Positions 1 through 12,229 of a stretch of 64,000 nt of DNA are shown here, one piece after another. A model generated the notes under the pieces. It did not search any database, was not told the origin of the DNA, and was given only the letters and a program-made list of their open reading frames with translations. The stretch comes from Labyrinthula sp. Ha. Its lineage: Eukaryota > Sar > Bigyra > Labyrinthulida > Labyrinthulaceae. How positions within the stretch are numbered: position 1 is the first letter of the stretch; the number at the start of each line of letters is the position of its first letter. The position numbers and the translations under genes are program-made. The DNA lies in contig JAALGZ010000029.1 of assembly GCA_015227615.1 (NCBI GenBank), forward strand, positions 434,001 through 498,000, in the 5' to 3' direction.

Positions 1-3000
1 CAGGTTTACACTGAGATGACTTAAAGATTGATATAGTACAAGTATTCCCAGATAGAATTTAGAGCAAGAAAACATCTTACCATGTGTCTATAACCCCAGT
101 TTATGGTTATGACAGGTTTTAAAATTCTTAGAAACTTGAGATGATTTTCATATTTCGCAGTATTTAAGCATGATAAAATTGAAACTATGTTAACTCAGGC
201 TTAGTCACTTCATACTTTAGGATTAGTATCTCGCAACTAAACCTGGGTGTAACGATACATTATACCACTAGCACCATACTGCTTTCCAACGTAGACGAAG
301 CGTTCCAGACTGCCATCATTGCTCCTTAGGTTAGTCTTAATTCTATTCCTCTTTACTCGGCAGAAAAATTGGTTTTTGGTTGCACATCTTAATTTGGGCC
401 TACACCAAATGTTTATGCCGAAGCAGTAATATTTTATGTCGTCATGACCTAGAATTTATTTTAGAACTCTTGCTCATATCTAGGACAAACAGATAAACCT
501 ATAACTAGAGTATTTTTTGCGGGAACCTTGTTTGCATAAGTTGATATTTAAAATGGAGCTGCTGCTAACATATTCACGTATTTAATTTTGAATTAGAGAG
601 CTAAGATTATATACTGTAAACATTTTCAAAAGAAAGACTATGTTTCTAAACCACTTAGTCTCTTTGCTGTAGTTTGGTGCAAAATTTTGAGAAATTTGCT
701 TTGAGTTTTCCACAATTGTTCGCAAAGGTATCTCTTGGCCTGGAGGTACGCATCGAACTTAATAAAGTTTATTAATAATTATTTCATAATTGTTTTCAAT
801 CTGAATATCAGTAATTGGACTGAGATTTCAATTGCTGCAAAATGGCTCCGGTTTTTCTTTGTTTATCATTGCACGGTTGGTCACGTGGCTAAAAAATGTT
901 TAATTTTTGAACCGTATGGAAACCCATGTAAAATAGTCCATGTAACCCAACTGCAACCTATTCCCAAGCTATTCCCGTGACAGATGACCTTTCTTTTAGG
1001 TTTTCATACAGTGGAAAAATAAAATAGCGAAAAAATAGCCATGTGCCCAATATTGTATTGCTAATCAACAGAAAAATAATTATCAAATATTCTTTAATAG
1101 ATTGTATCAAATCTGGTCACTTCTCGCAAGCTATAACTGATTAATTGATTCTTGCAGCAGAATGCATCAATACTAATGTACTATCTCCTTTTGTTATTCT
1201 TGGAGCTTCTATGTGATTTTTTTATAAAATTTATGAACTTTAACGTAGTTCTGCATTTAATCAACTATTTTTGAATGTAACACACGTGGCTCCTTGAGCA
1301 AAAGGAATCGACTCTCTGACGTATGGTAGGTTCGCTCACTAATATTTAAGGCAAGTCATCGCCAGAATAAACCAACATAAGTTATTGTTTGTTTGATGTT
1401 CCACATTCCTTTCTTATGATGTTACCAAAAGGTGATCTGTAAAATTCCACATTTTAACACCTCAATAAGTTTTGATTCATTATCATGATGGAGGGGCAAT
1501 GCACTTTGAACATCAGAGAAGGGATGAACTAACACTGTTCGCACCTTCTAAAATGTTTATCAATGGTTTCCAATGGCTACAATAGTTTGAATTGGATTTA
1601 ATAAGAAGCCTTCATCGAACCTTAGCACTTAGTGACAACCATTGCTACCGGATGTGTTATAATTAAAACGAGCTCCACAAATTGCGCCTGTGATAACACT
1701 CCCCCAAGGAAGCTGGTGAACTAAGACCTTCTTCCATTGCTTGAGGTCAAAATCCGAAGGCTCTTCCTATGGTGATATGATTCTAGACTTGGAGTTGTTG
1801 TATATTCTTCAGGTGGTTGGACACATTACAGTTTCATGGAATTTTGAAACAAAGAATAAGATATAATAAAAGAACAAAAACCAAGCACAAAATTTTAGTT
1901 CGAGTTTAAATATACCGTATAAATCTGTCACTCACACCTAGATAAAGATTAATACTCAATGCCTACACTATTAAAAGATAGGTCACATTTGATTGACAAC
2001 TAAGCTCAAAGTAGTAAACTTTATTCTCAAAACCTGTAACCTTCTATAAAACTAACTAAACTTCAATAAATTAAAAAAAACGAGTCAAACAGGAAAGCTA
2101 ACCTAAACAAGATTTTTTTCATATCATCCTTAGCACTTTTTAAAGAAACGTGTCAATTAAATATAGGTACTAAATTCCCTTTATTGATACTTTTTGATAA
2201 CTTTTTAATTGATAACTTTCCCATTTATTTATTTCAAATATTGCGGATCTGTGTTTCTTTCTTGTTTATTTTCACTATAGAACAATGATCATATCAAATG
2301 AATTAAAATTTCTTAAGTTTTCATTTAAAATCCGCAGCGAAACAAACAACAACTGGTAATTGAAAATGCTCCTCATATACAAGGGCTAGGTACAATTGAG
2401 CTCACATAGACATGTAACAGATAGCCAGGCAGATTTCCCCGCCATAACCTACTCTGTCTTATCCCGATTTTTCTCTGAATCTTTTTATGTCAGCCAAAGG
2501 TCTATTAGAGTTTAATAAGCCTCTATATGCATAGATACAAATAGAGTAAATTTCATATGTAGCAACTTACATTAGGATTAGACAAGTAGACATGTTTTCC
2601 TTACCAAATTATTCCGAGGTAAAACTTTCGCAAAAATATCACATGAAAGAGATTTTGAGAAGCTTTCTAGCAAAACTAGAATTAAGGAACACATTAATCT
2701 CCACTAAAATAACGAATATTTGCAGAGGAAAGCTACATTGTGTGGTAATCTATACACCGTTATCCTAATTCGACAGTTTTAAATCGCTAAGAAACATTTT
2801 TTTTTAAGCTAAGAGGTCCTTCAATCAAAAGAGCTATGTTTCTATATTTAAGCATATACCTAAAAGTATTATAAAATATTTTTCCGTTCTATGCCGATGA
2901 AGATTTTAAGGCTAAGAACTACATTAACTTTAGTGCTAGACGCCATGAGAAGAAACCTGTTTCAGATGAAACTTAAATATCAATCTAAGATATTAAAACT

Positions 3001-3900
3001 TTGTTAACTCTCATTCCTGTAGTGAAAACATAAACGAGTTTTTTCAATAACTGTCTTGCAACAGCTCTGCATGACTTTCCCTCAGTTAAATCAGAATCAT
3101 CTAAACAAGCTCAAACCAATCTGTGGTCAGTGCCATATGCCCGTTATATGGCCAATGGTTAAGATTTTTGGCAATAGTGTTTTACTATTATCCTACATGT
3201 GCTTTTGTGAGGGAGTGCAGAAAAGATGTTGGAGCTTTCTTTGCTATTTTAATGACTATATATTAAGAATCACCTTTCACGCTTTTCAGATTATTTCTTT
3301 GTTGTTGTCTCATTTCAAATATTCAGAACGGCTATTATTTTCATCAGCGTGTGCTTGTCCACCTCATTTAACAGGGGATTCTCCATGTTAGTCATTGGGT
3401 AATACTATAGCCCACCTAGCACGATTTTGTAGCCGAGATTACTAAAAGAAGATATTTCTTACTCAGAAACGACGCAGAAAACTTTCATTGCGACATTGAT
3501 GCCACCGTAGAGAATTCATCGGGGTCATACCTTAATAATAATATCTTGTCCTGACTAAAAAACTGGCCTGAGGTTGTTGTTACTGTATAGGTAATGTGTT
3601 TAACTTTGTCTTATTTGCTGCAACTACTCGAAACAATTCTAGCCTACAAAATTGCGGAGTATGACAAAAAATTAAGTGTCTTAAGCCGTCATTTACCAAA
3701 TCAAATTAATAACAACTAGGGTAGAAATCAATATTTTTCCTATGTTTGGGCACCAGAAAGACTTCCCTTTTTTATCTTAAGTATTTTCCACTAGCGTTCG
3801 AGTACTGGAAATACTTAAATGAAAATACATGACATAAAATAGTTACTACTTTGTCAACAATATTGCTCAGAAACCTTCATCACAGAGATAAACATGAACT
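1..3900. other. Gene-poor AT-rich stretch
   Basis: I see no convincing gene here. The short open frames, the largest being 3056-3391 (+), lack recognisable domains and compositional bias, and several begin at non-ATG codons. The only structure I can support is one copy of a diverged dispersed repeat around 880-1060, which has a partner near 15,385-15,620. Confidence 0.6.
880..1060 (+). repeat. Diverged dispersed repeat, copy A
   Basis: Several blocks occur in the same order here and near 15,385-15,620: a TCACGTGGCT/TCACATGGCT block, a CCCAAC...CCTATT...CTATT/TTATT block, and AGGTTTTCATAC(A/T)GTG followed by an A-rich tract. The copies share order and spacing but are well diverged, so this is probably an old repeat family. 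No ends, terminal repeats or coding capacity can be defined by eye. Confidence 0.4.
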
Positions 3901-5829
3901 CTAAAACTCAAGAGCTTCGTTGTTCCAGTACACCTTTTTAGACTCCCGTTTCCTTTCATCAACACCCAACTCTTGCTCATCCATCTCAGTTTCTTTCAGT
4001 TGAAGCATGTCATCCCATATATTAGTTCGACGCTTATTATCTATCTCTTGTTCAAACCCTTGTTCGCCCCCATCTCCTAAGACATCGCCTAATTCGCTCA
4101 TAAATCTGCCGATGCTGCTTCTTGGTAACGTTGGAAATTTCTGCTCGGGTGTCTTAAGCATAGCTGGAGAGCTAGTTTCAGGAATATGTTCAAGTAAAGG
4201 TGACTGCAGGTTGGAATTAACTTCACTAGAGGGTTTCCCCTCTTCCTTATGCGCCAGAGTTTTAACTCTGGGAGGTAATTCTGGATATCCAGGGGACAAG
4301 TTAGGCGCGAGAGTTCCTACCTTATCCACAACAGTCTTAGTTGTACCAGAGCTTTTCCCTAAAGAATTCATAGGTAAGCTTAGTTCCGATATTGGAGTTC
4401 TTGATTTTCTACTCTTGGCATCAATGCGGCTCTTCCTTGAAACTTGACTCTTTTCGTTCCTACTTTTGACTCTTACTTTTTGAGATTTCGATTTTTGTAT
4501 TTGTGTTACTCTTGAGTTCTGAGACTTTGTTTTCATCACTGCTCTAGATTGTTCTCGTCGAAGTCTTGAGTTTTCCTCTCCTTTTCGTTCAAGAAGTTGT
4601 CCATGAGTTTTTTCTTTCGGTCTTCGAGATTTTCGTTGCGCCTTTGACGCCTGATTTGACCGTTGTATATCAACAAGCTTGTTTTGTCCGTTAGAATCAG
4701 TTGCGAGAGAAGAAGAAGAAGATCGATGTTGATTTGAATAATGTTTTTGCCTCTTCGGGTTAAGTGATATGTGAGAGAGTTGATTGTGTGAGGAATTATG
4801 ACTTTGTGCAGAATAGTGCTGTGGATATTGGTTTATCACTGTGACATTCCCAGGGAATTTTGCATTATTATGGAGATGGGTTCCGTGAGAAGGTTTATCA
4901 AAGCATAATCGATACAACACAGCTGATCCATATGTAAAAAGGAAAACAATATACACCAGAGCTCGTCCAACTAGTGAACCCTCCTCGGTATACGCCAAGA
5001 TTAAACCTGTGTGTAGGGCAAATATAGATAGTACAATCGCCAACCTGCCAAACAGATGATGAACAGTTTCCCACGCTACGCGTATATCGGACTTTCTTGC
5101 GTACTCAACACCCTGAATGCTCTTCAGTTGAATTGCTTTAGGCCTGATGAATCCCAACAAGAACTGAAAGATAGCCAAACCGAGCACTGCAAAACCAACG
5201 AGGACATGAGTTTCAACCTTTGAAATTCCAACGACATCGTATATGACGTAAAATGCACCTAGAGTTAATCCTACGGTTGCGGTTAAGCAGATGCGATGGA
5301 CATGAAACCAAGTCTTTGAGCCATTGGCAGAGTTCTTGTTAACAACTGCTGTAACAACACCAATAGGTGCAAATATAACCCAAGCAAATATCATCAATGT
5401 TCCGTGTAACTGAATATGAGGATCAACAGCAGTTGAACCTGTATCACCAGGTAAGAGTCCAGGATGTGTGAGTTCAATACCTTCTGCACACTCAGGATCA
5501 TCATCACCTGGTAACCAAGTGCATTCTGGATCACAAAGTTCTTCTCCATTTGTTCTATTATCTCCGTCTGGATCTGTGTCACATATGGTAGCCCACAGAG
5601 AAGAAAGTTGTCCACTATTACTTTGAGCAAAAGTTTCAACTTGTACACCAAAAGGATTGGCAGTGTTTAGAGATCCTACAGATGAAACAATACTTCTGTG
5701 ACCTAGACCCCTGACCCTTGTTCCATTGAGAAAAACATTTATAGAGTTTGGAACATATTCAACAAACGAAGTTCGCGAAAAAACGCGAGATAGGAAAAGG
5801 GTGAAATATAGAAAAAAATATGCTTTCAT
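3901..5829 (-). CDS. Temptin-like / cytochrome b561 membrane protein
   Basis: This gene encodes 642 residues in one exon. The start is the ATG at 5829; the frame extends upstream only to a TTG. Residues 1-18 form a signal peptide (KAYFFLYFTLFL core). Residues 20-125 resemble the temptin Cys/Cys domain: a GHR, then NPFG, then an acidic DPDGD motif followed by TNGEELCDPECTW. Residues 135-310 form a six-helix cytochrome b561/ferric-reductase core with candidate haem-ligand histidines H142, H178, H208 and H257/H258. Eukaryotic b561 proteins pass electrons across membranes, often from ascorbate to ferric iron or extracellular acceptors. After about residue 320 comes a long Lys/Arg/Ser/Gln-rich tail, probably cytoplasmic and disordered, ending in an acidic stretch. 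The likely role is transmembrane electron transfer with an extracellular Cys domain. The substrate is unknown. Confidence 0.85.
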   Translation of the reverse strand: MKAYFFLYFTLFLSRVFSRTSFVEYVPNSINVFLNGTRVRGLGHRSIVSSVGSLNTANPFGVQVETFAQSNSGQLSSLWATICDTDPDGDNRTNGEELCDPECTWLPGDDDPECAEGIELTHPGLLPGDTGSTAVDPHIQLHGTLMIFAWVIFAPIGVVTAVVNKNSANGSKTWFHVHRICLTATVGLTLGAFYVIYDVVGISKVETHVLVGFAVLGLAIFQFLLGFIRPKAIQLKSIQGVEYARKSDIRVAWETVHHLFGRLAIVLSIFALHTGLILAYTEEGSLVGRALVYIVFLFTYGSAVLYRLCFDKPSHGTHLHNNAKFPGNVTVINQYPQHYSAQSHNSSHNQLSHISLNPKRQKHYSNQHRSSSSSLATDSNGQNKLVDIQRSNQASKAQRKSRRPKEKTHGQLLERKGEENSRLRREQSRAVMKTKSQNSRVTQIQKSKSQKVRVKSRNEKSQVSRKSRIDAKSRKSRTPISELSLPMNSLGKSSGTTKTVVDKVGTLAPNLSPGYPELPPRVKTLAHKEEGKPSSEVNSNLQSPLLEHIPETSSPAMLKTPEQKFPTLPRSSIGRFMSELGDVLGDGGEQGFEQEIDNKRRTNIWDDMLQLKETEMDEQELGVDERKRESKKVYWNNEALEF

Positions 5830-6549
5830 GTTGTTTAGTTCAGTTGTAAGCAAAGTTTTTTGGGGAGTGGCCGAGTTTGGTTCTTCAAAATTATTAAATT
5901 TCCAGGAAGGATTAACTGTGGAGATGGGACTCGAGGAGTGGGTGGAATATTTAAAACAGTTCTAGTTTTCTCAAAACGTCGGGCAGGGTTTAACTGTATT
6001 TACAAAGATTACATACGTCTCCAGTAATGTAATAACGTTAATTTATCATATAGGAATTTCTTCACTTGCTGCTGTCACATCAGTTAAATAATATTGCACT
6101 TGGACATAGTTCAGGACGCTTAAAAAGATTATAGTTCAAAAAAATTAAAATTTCAGATATTCATTCTAATAAACCCTATGGCCAATACATAATAATATCT
6201 CATGAAAAGTATTTTCCTAATGCTTAGAAACAATCATCTTGCCTTTGACAGTATAGTGCTTGAACTAATCTTAAAAGCAATGAACGGAGTATCTGAGCTA
6301 ACCTAGTGAGAAAACTCTCTTGACCTAGCCAACAGGCTTCAGATGCTTGAAACTTCTCCCTTCCAAGTTTCCCATGTTGCTTCTGTTCTCATGCTATTTA
6401 TTTTAAGTATTATGACAAGACTGCACACCTTCGTACATATATCTATGAACCTATTTGGGACCTACATGCCGCACACATGAACCACTGGGGTGGTATTACC
6501 ATTTCATCCTCCATATTTTTGTCTGAACTGTTGTCGAACTAATTTCAGT

Positions 6550-6621
6550 GCCTTGGAAGAGAAAATCAGAGTCAGGAAAAATGCTGAACAAGAAGTTGAT
6601 ATGCTAAAGACACAGGAGTGA
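6550..6621 (+). other. Possible orphan exon fragment (coiled-coil-like)
   Basis: Directly after a TTTCAG acceptor-like sequence, a 23-codon frame reads ALEEKIRVRKNAEQEV and then DMLKTQE before a TGA. The heptad-like charge pattern is unlike the neighbouring random frames. About 230 bp upstream another short frame reads ENSLDLANRLQMLE. It could be a relic of a degraded gene or chance. No full gene model can be built. Confidence 0.15.
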
Positions 6622-6878
6622 AACTTTGGAGTTACTTAAAGATTCTAAGACACATTTTGAGCATAAATGCTTTTCGTTTTCTTTCTTCTTCCAACACGGT
6701 AAAACCTTTCGTCATGTATTTTTTGTACTGTTTTTTTAAGCTGCTAGATGTACGCCTCATTTACAATTTATCCCAGACCCGAAGTTTGTTGAAATCCTTA
6801 ATGGAATAAGTTTCCAAATACTTTGTATGGTTTGGGATAAAAATGGTTCTTTCATTGCTGATTAGACTAACGTGGATA

Positions 6879-7537
6879 GGCGTGTTTATCGAGATAACAA
6901 AAGCCTCTCCAGAAGGATTTTACCATAATATTTGTATTGCGAGATAGCGAGAGACACTCTCTCAAGAAGCCATCTCGAGGAGGAATCATTTATGACCCAA
7001 TATTGCCAAAAATTTTCATATCCCAATTCCACTAACATTAAGCAACAACTAAGAGTTATAAAGCCTAAAATACATCATTCAAAAGCTCCTCCTTTTTTAA
7101 TTCTTAGTATCTAGTCTGTTTTTAAATTTTGCTAACTTAACTTGACAATAAACAAAAAATACTGCACAAGTTAGCATGATTAATGTATAATCATCAAATG
7201 GAAATGACACTATCTCTATCCAAAGTATTCTTTAAACCTTAGCTTCAACAAACCCTAAAAAAGTGAAGGGGCTAAGCGAATGATTACATTCTTTAGAGCT
7301 TAGTTTTCACACGTTTTGTCATTTTCTTGTACCTCTGTTTTTTGTTTGATACCATAATTTTTTATTAAGTGTTGGCACAGCCGCCCAAATTCCAATTGCC
7401 CAAAATATTTCACTCGTTAGTTCTCGCGAGATAGCGAGAGCTTCTCGAGAATTATTTTATTAAAATATCTGTATTTCGAGATAGCGAGTGAGCTCTTCTC
7501 GAGAAGCTCTCGTTAAGACTCTCTCGTTAAGCACGCC
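6879..7537. mobile_element. MITE-like element with TA target duplication
   Basis: The left end reads TA then GGCGTGTTTATCGAGA. The right end, reverse-complemented, reads TA then GGCGTGCTTAACGAGA. These imperfect inverted termini continue into matching CTCTCCAGAAG / CTTCTCGAGAAG blocks. Repeated CGAGATAGCGAGAG motifs lie just inside both ends (about 6939, 7432 and 7473). The flanking TA dinucleotides fit the target duplication of Tc1/mariner-type elements. The interior has no transposase, so it would be non-autonomous. Assignment rests only on the ends seen by eye in a single copy. Confidence 0.5.
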
Positions 7538-10500
7538 TAAACATGGGGCATCTGCGAATTTAGCTCCTGTTATACTGTCCAAGACAATTACCAATATTAG
7601 ATATCGGTGTTGGCCCAAAATTAACGTTAGCGTTTGAAATTTACAATTCTCACGTTAGAAACAAAAGTTGAAATGATTTTTTCATCCAAACTTTAACCTC
7701 TTGCTGCTAACGACCTCAAGATAAGACTTAGTAGAAAAAAATGCTAAAACTTGCATGAGACCAATCTTAAAGACATATATATCTTAGATGAACTGAGCTG
7801 AATAAATAGTGGCTTATCGCAGAGGTGGCAAAGAGCAGCTTTTTCAACTTACAATTCATGGAATTTTGCTCTGTACTGCCTCGTACAAACATAAACATCA
7901 ATTGATGGAAGCTCTTGGGGGTTGAGGAAAAAACAATTTTTTTCAGGTTTGAATTTTTGGCTGTTGTTTTTCTTTACTTAAGTCTGCCATTCTTGCATGC
8001 GGTTGGGTATTGTGAATCCAGTAGTCTCAACAGATTCAATCTTGCAGTGCAAAGAATATTGGCACTTAAAACTTTTCCGCTGAGATATACACTTAACTTT
8101 AATCAAAGTCGTTTTTCAGTAAGCAACTAGCAAAATTGGATATATTCTTGTCCCTTAGCTTTAGACATTTATCCAAACCAGCACTAAGGAAGATAGGAAC
8201 CTGTCAATTTGAGTCGCACAAGAAAATTAATATTTTCGTTGAACTAGCGTCCAGCAGAATTCCCCTTAATACCCATGCATAACAAAATTTATATAACACA
8301 ACCCACAACTTCTTCTGTACCGTTTCACGTGTTACACTACGGCTGTGAAGATTGCACGTAGGCTATGCTGCTTCTGTAAGCTACGCGCTTACTCCTGGAT
8401 TCTAAGTAGAGTACATGTAATATTAATAAAAACGGATAATGATATAAAGAGATTCATAGCAAAGAAGCCCAAAGTAGAGTAGGACATAATACTGTCAAGT
8501 TCAAGTGTAGTCTCTACCTCAACTTGTTGCAGTCAATGTAATAATGAGAATGGCGGGGAAAAGCACCTTACTCTAAACTTCTAATATTCTTCAACTATAA
8601 TGCAATTACTCAAATCAGTTGAAACAACAATTTGCTCCTGGTAATAAGGTACTTGGATACTAACTTTAGTCACAGCCTTGTTTACAGCAATGAATGCTGC
8701 AAAAGCGTAGAACCATTATGGAAATTAAGCAGGAAGTGTCATAGAACAAGTACCTTTACTGACGTTTCGCTTTCCTGTATTAATACATTTTATGGAATGA
8801 GATTTAAATGGGGTCATTTTAAGACTATATGCAGCATTTCACGTATATGTTATCAATTGGCTATATCCCATTGTGTAGCTCTTTACCTAAACATCTCAAT
8901 ATTTCATTATTAGACATTTAATTCTTGATGCTTCTTCTAAGTTAGATTTGGAGTAGGTTAATTGACCTTTTAATATTCCTTTTCCGTTAGTAGTTGATCT
9001 CACTACTCAAAAAAAACAAACTTTAGTTAACATTGAGAGCTACACCGTGCTGGAAATTTTTGTAGAGCTTAGTAAAAGCTTTCCACATAATACTATAGTT
9101 TGGAGAGCATGGAAACCTTTGAATTCAAAGTCTGAGTATTAGGTGAATATAGCTGAAGAGATTTAAATATTAAAGAGAGTATTATTGCTAGGATATTTTT
9201 AGCTAAAGCAAGATTCAGAGCATCCAATAGGAACTTGCAGTATATTCTAGAGGGCTTAATCAGGCCAATACTGAAATACCAACACTCACCGATAATACTC
9301 CTACAATGACATAAAACAAGGCTCATATTTTTAGTTAAAGTCTTCACACACCAATTATTTTGTTGGCATTGGATTTGGCATTGTTTATCAACAATTATTT
9401 AATAGTTATTTTAATTCTGAGTATCCATATGAAAACTAAGATCTTATGTCTTCTTAGAAGATACTTACACCAACCTAACTATGAATTGATTATCATTAGA
9501 AGCTTGGATCACAGTGTCTTGATCGAAGTAGCTAAAGAAAATATTTTTTCACGAAGCGCTTAATTTTAGTTCAGTTTTATATGCCAAATTCTCAATTCAC
9601 TTTCTTGAATCTGGTTAATTCTATGTTTACTTTAAATTTTTAGAAACTTTATCCCTGCATGAACTTTTTGCTCAGTTTCCCGGGTCCGAGACTGGTACAT
9701 CTTCGGAGATATAAAATCGTTTTTATGTATGATCATTTAAGAACAGCAACGGGGTTGACAATACCTATATTATTAACTCAATCACTCTTGTTTATGTTTG
9801 TTATTAAATACTAGAGATATTTGTTCCTAAAATGATATGAAGCATATAAAACTCCGGCACCTAGAATCTCAAGAATTGAGTTCATTCTCGACGCTAGAAC
9901 GATTATTCAAGAATCTTGGATATTGAAGGTCGATAATTTCATGAATTAGCATTCTAGAGGTATTGGATTTTCCAAATACTAGATGAGTATCCCTAATGCA
10001 GACTTTGCTAATTAGGGCCATGGTATGTTGTACTTCTGAGCTATTCCCAAATCCTATGGGGACTTTTTGAAGATTTTTCCATGGTGAAAAAATGAGAGAA
10101 TAAATAAATTATTAGTCACTGGATCAATGCCTGTGTGATCTGTTTTTGTACTGATAATCAATTGTCTATGAATAAACAATCGAAATCATTTTGTCAATAT
10201 TATTGATTATCAATGAAAAATGTGGGAAAAATTCTAAGGATAAAATATGAATAAATCTAATCCACTGCTAATAATTAGTATTGTTTAGGGATACCTCTGA
10301 TAATCGTAAAAAGCTAAGCATAGAAATGTTTGGAAGGGGCTGAATAGTTTAATGTACTATTAACCTCTTAGTAAGAGATGTCTGTACTAAATTCCTCTGG
10401 GCAATGAAGTGATCCAAATGCAACGAAGAAATGGTGCTGAAGAATTCTGAAGCAATAATTGATCATCCAAAAACAGCAACAAACCAATAAATTCGGATCA

Positions 10501-12229
10501 ACGTGACAATGAAAAAGGTATGTTGCAATTATTGGAATACTATACTCTGTATAGTCTACCCCAATCTCAGATTCATATAACAGGTTTATCTATTAAAACA
10601 AAACATGTTGCTCCAACCTAGAAGATTAGACATAAGCTTCTAACAGTAGCTCATCTGCTTAAAATACTAGTAATAAGTTACATTCGCTGATGCAGCATAT
10701 TACGCAAGAGGTAAAACTAGAAATAAATTCTTTGTATCAATTGTGTAACTTTCTACGAAAAACCCTTAAATTGAAAAACAATTAGAATCTACACAAAATT
10801 GGAGAGAAGTTTTACAACATCCATATGAACCGGTATAGCTACCGAAAAAGAGTTCATTTTGAGCTATTCGATTACTTGAATAAGTAGAAGCGCAAAAGGT
10901 GTAAGTAAAGTTTCTATCCTACCTTCATGAGCATGATCATTGAAATGAACTGCTGAAAAAAGCAAAGCTAGTTATTAGCAAAAATTCTTAAGCCAAGATT
11001 TACCTACTAAACTCATTGGAACTTGGATTCATCACGGATTTTCGTGCTCTTCTCATGAACTTTAGCCAACCATGTTTCCTGATCAACTCTAAATTCCATT
11101 AGCTGCAGAGTTCTTGGCCAATTCAGATTCGACTTAGGCTCTTTGCTATGTTATTTAGGTCCTTTTGTCGAATAAACCAATAAAATCGTTTTTTCTGCCG
11201 GCGCCTTTGGATAATGGACATGTATTATAATAAAATAGATCCCTAAACCTAAATGATACCTTTCATGAAAATAAACCATTGACCTAACAAAAAGAAAAAC
11301 AGGTGTTGGTATAGAAACCCAGGCAACAACAAAGGAATTTAAGAATTTTTATGAAGAGTGAGTTTTGCAAAGTAGCCCCACCATGACCAGAAAGTAGTCT
11401 CGCTGGATTCGTCTAGAATGAGTCAGCTGAGCAAAAAAACATGACATTTTGCTACTTGAAGTAGTTTGCGCTAATGCTAATAAACTTTCAGGAAAGAATC
11501 ACAAGGAAATTGCAAACCAAAGCATTGATATAACTCAAATTACATACTTCCTTTGCCATCTTACTTACTCCAATAGGCTATACCCTCTAAAACTGGCCTT
11601 CCATGGGCTCCATTATAAACAGCACATATAGCATCATGGAAGCAGATTAGTGCAGTATATCATCCAGAGCATAATCGTATGTCCATATAAATCATTCCTT
11701 TAACAATATATTACTTCAATGAAGGTCATAAAATAGGTTCACTGCTGAGTACTAAAGAGAGCCAAATAACAGGTCAATTAGAAACACTGATTAAGGACCC
11801 TACTCATTATACCCTAAACTTAATTCAGAAAACAACCAAATTTTTTGCTTTACCTCTCACATTGAAGTAGAATATAAGACAGTAACTTTCTCTTTATCTC
11901 TATCTTTCTTTAGGAAACCATTTTCATGATGTACCAACTTAAAATGTTCTGTAGTAGGCAAAATGAGATCGACGTGTACTAAATAAGAGAGGACCATTAG
12001 ACTCTCGACCGAAGGGCATGAAAAAAATAAACTTGCGAACCTAGTAACCCCAAAATATGTGCAAAAACTACTAAATGAAACAAAGTTGATCTGAGAAAAT
12101 GACATCTTTATAAACGAGTTAGAATCTGAGACTGAGGACTAAATTAAAGATCTTTCCAACGTTCCTAGTAATCTGCATATGTGTCTATAGATTATGAAAG
12201 CAGTTATTGTATTATCCAACCAAATTCTG

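Larger units (their letters stand above)
5830..12229. other. Long gene-poor stretch
   Basis: There is no gene I can support in these 6.4 kb. The contents are a MITE-like element at 6879-7537, a possible orphan coiled-coil-coding fragment at 6550-6621, and scattered open frames under 95 codons without domains (for example 8632-8913, 9093-9347, 11857-12105). The rest is AT-rich DNA without visible tandem structure. Confidence 0.55.

Noticed and set aside
4007-4447. 146-codon frame on the + strand
   Set aside because: It lies wholly within the b561 gene on the opposite strand and has no domain.
10300-11700. Possible decayed retroelement
   Set aside because: Six-frame reading gave stop-ridden text without a recognisable polymerase, integrase or terminal repeat, so no element can be claimed.
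11857-12105. 82-codon ATG frame downstream of the chorismate mutase gene
   Set aside because: No recognisable domain, and composition like other intergenic frames. Kept only as a remote possibility.
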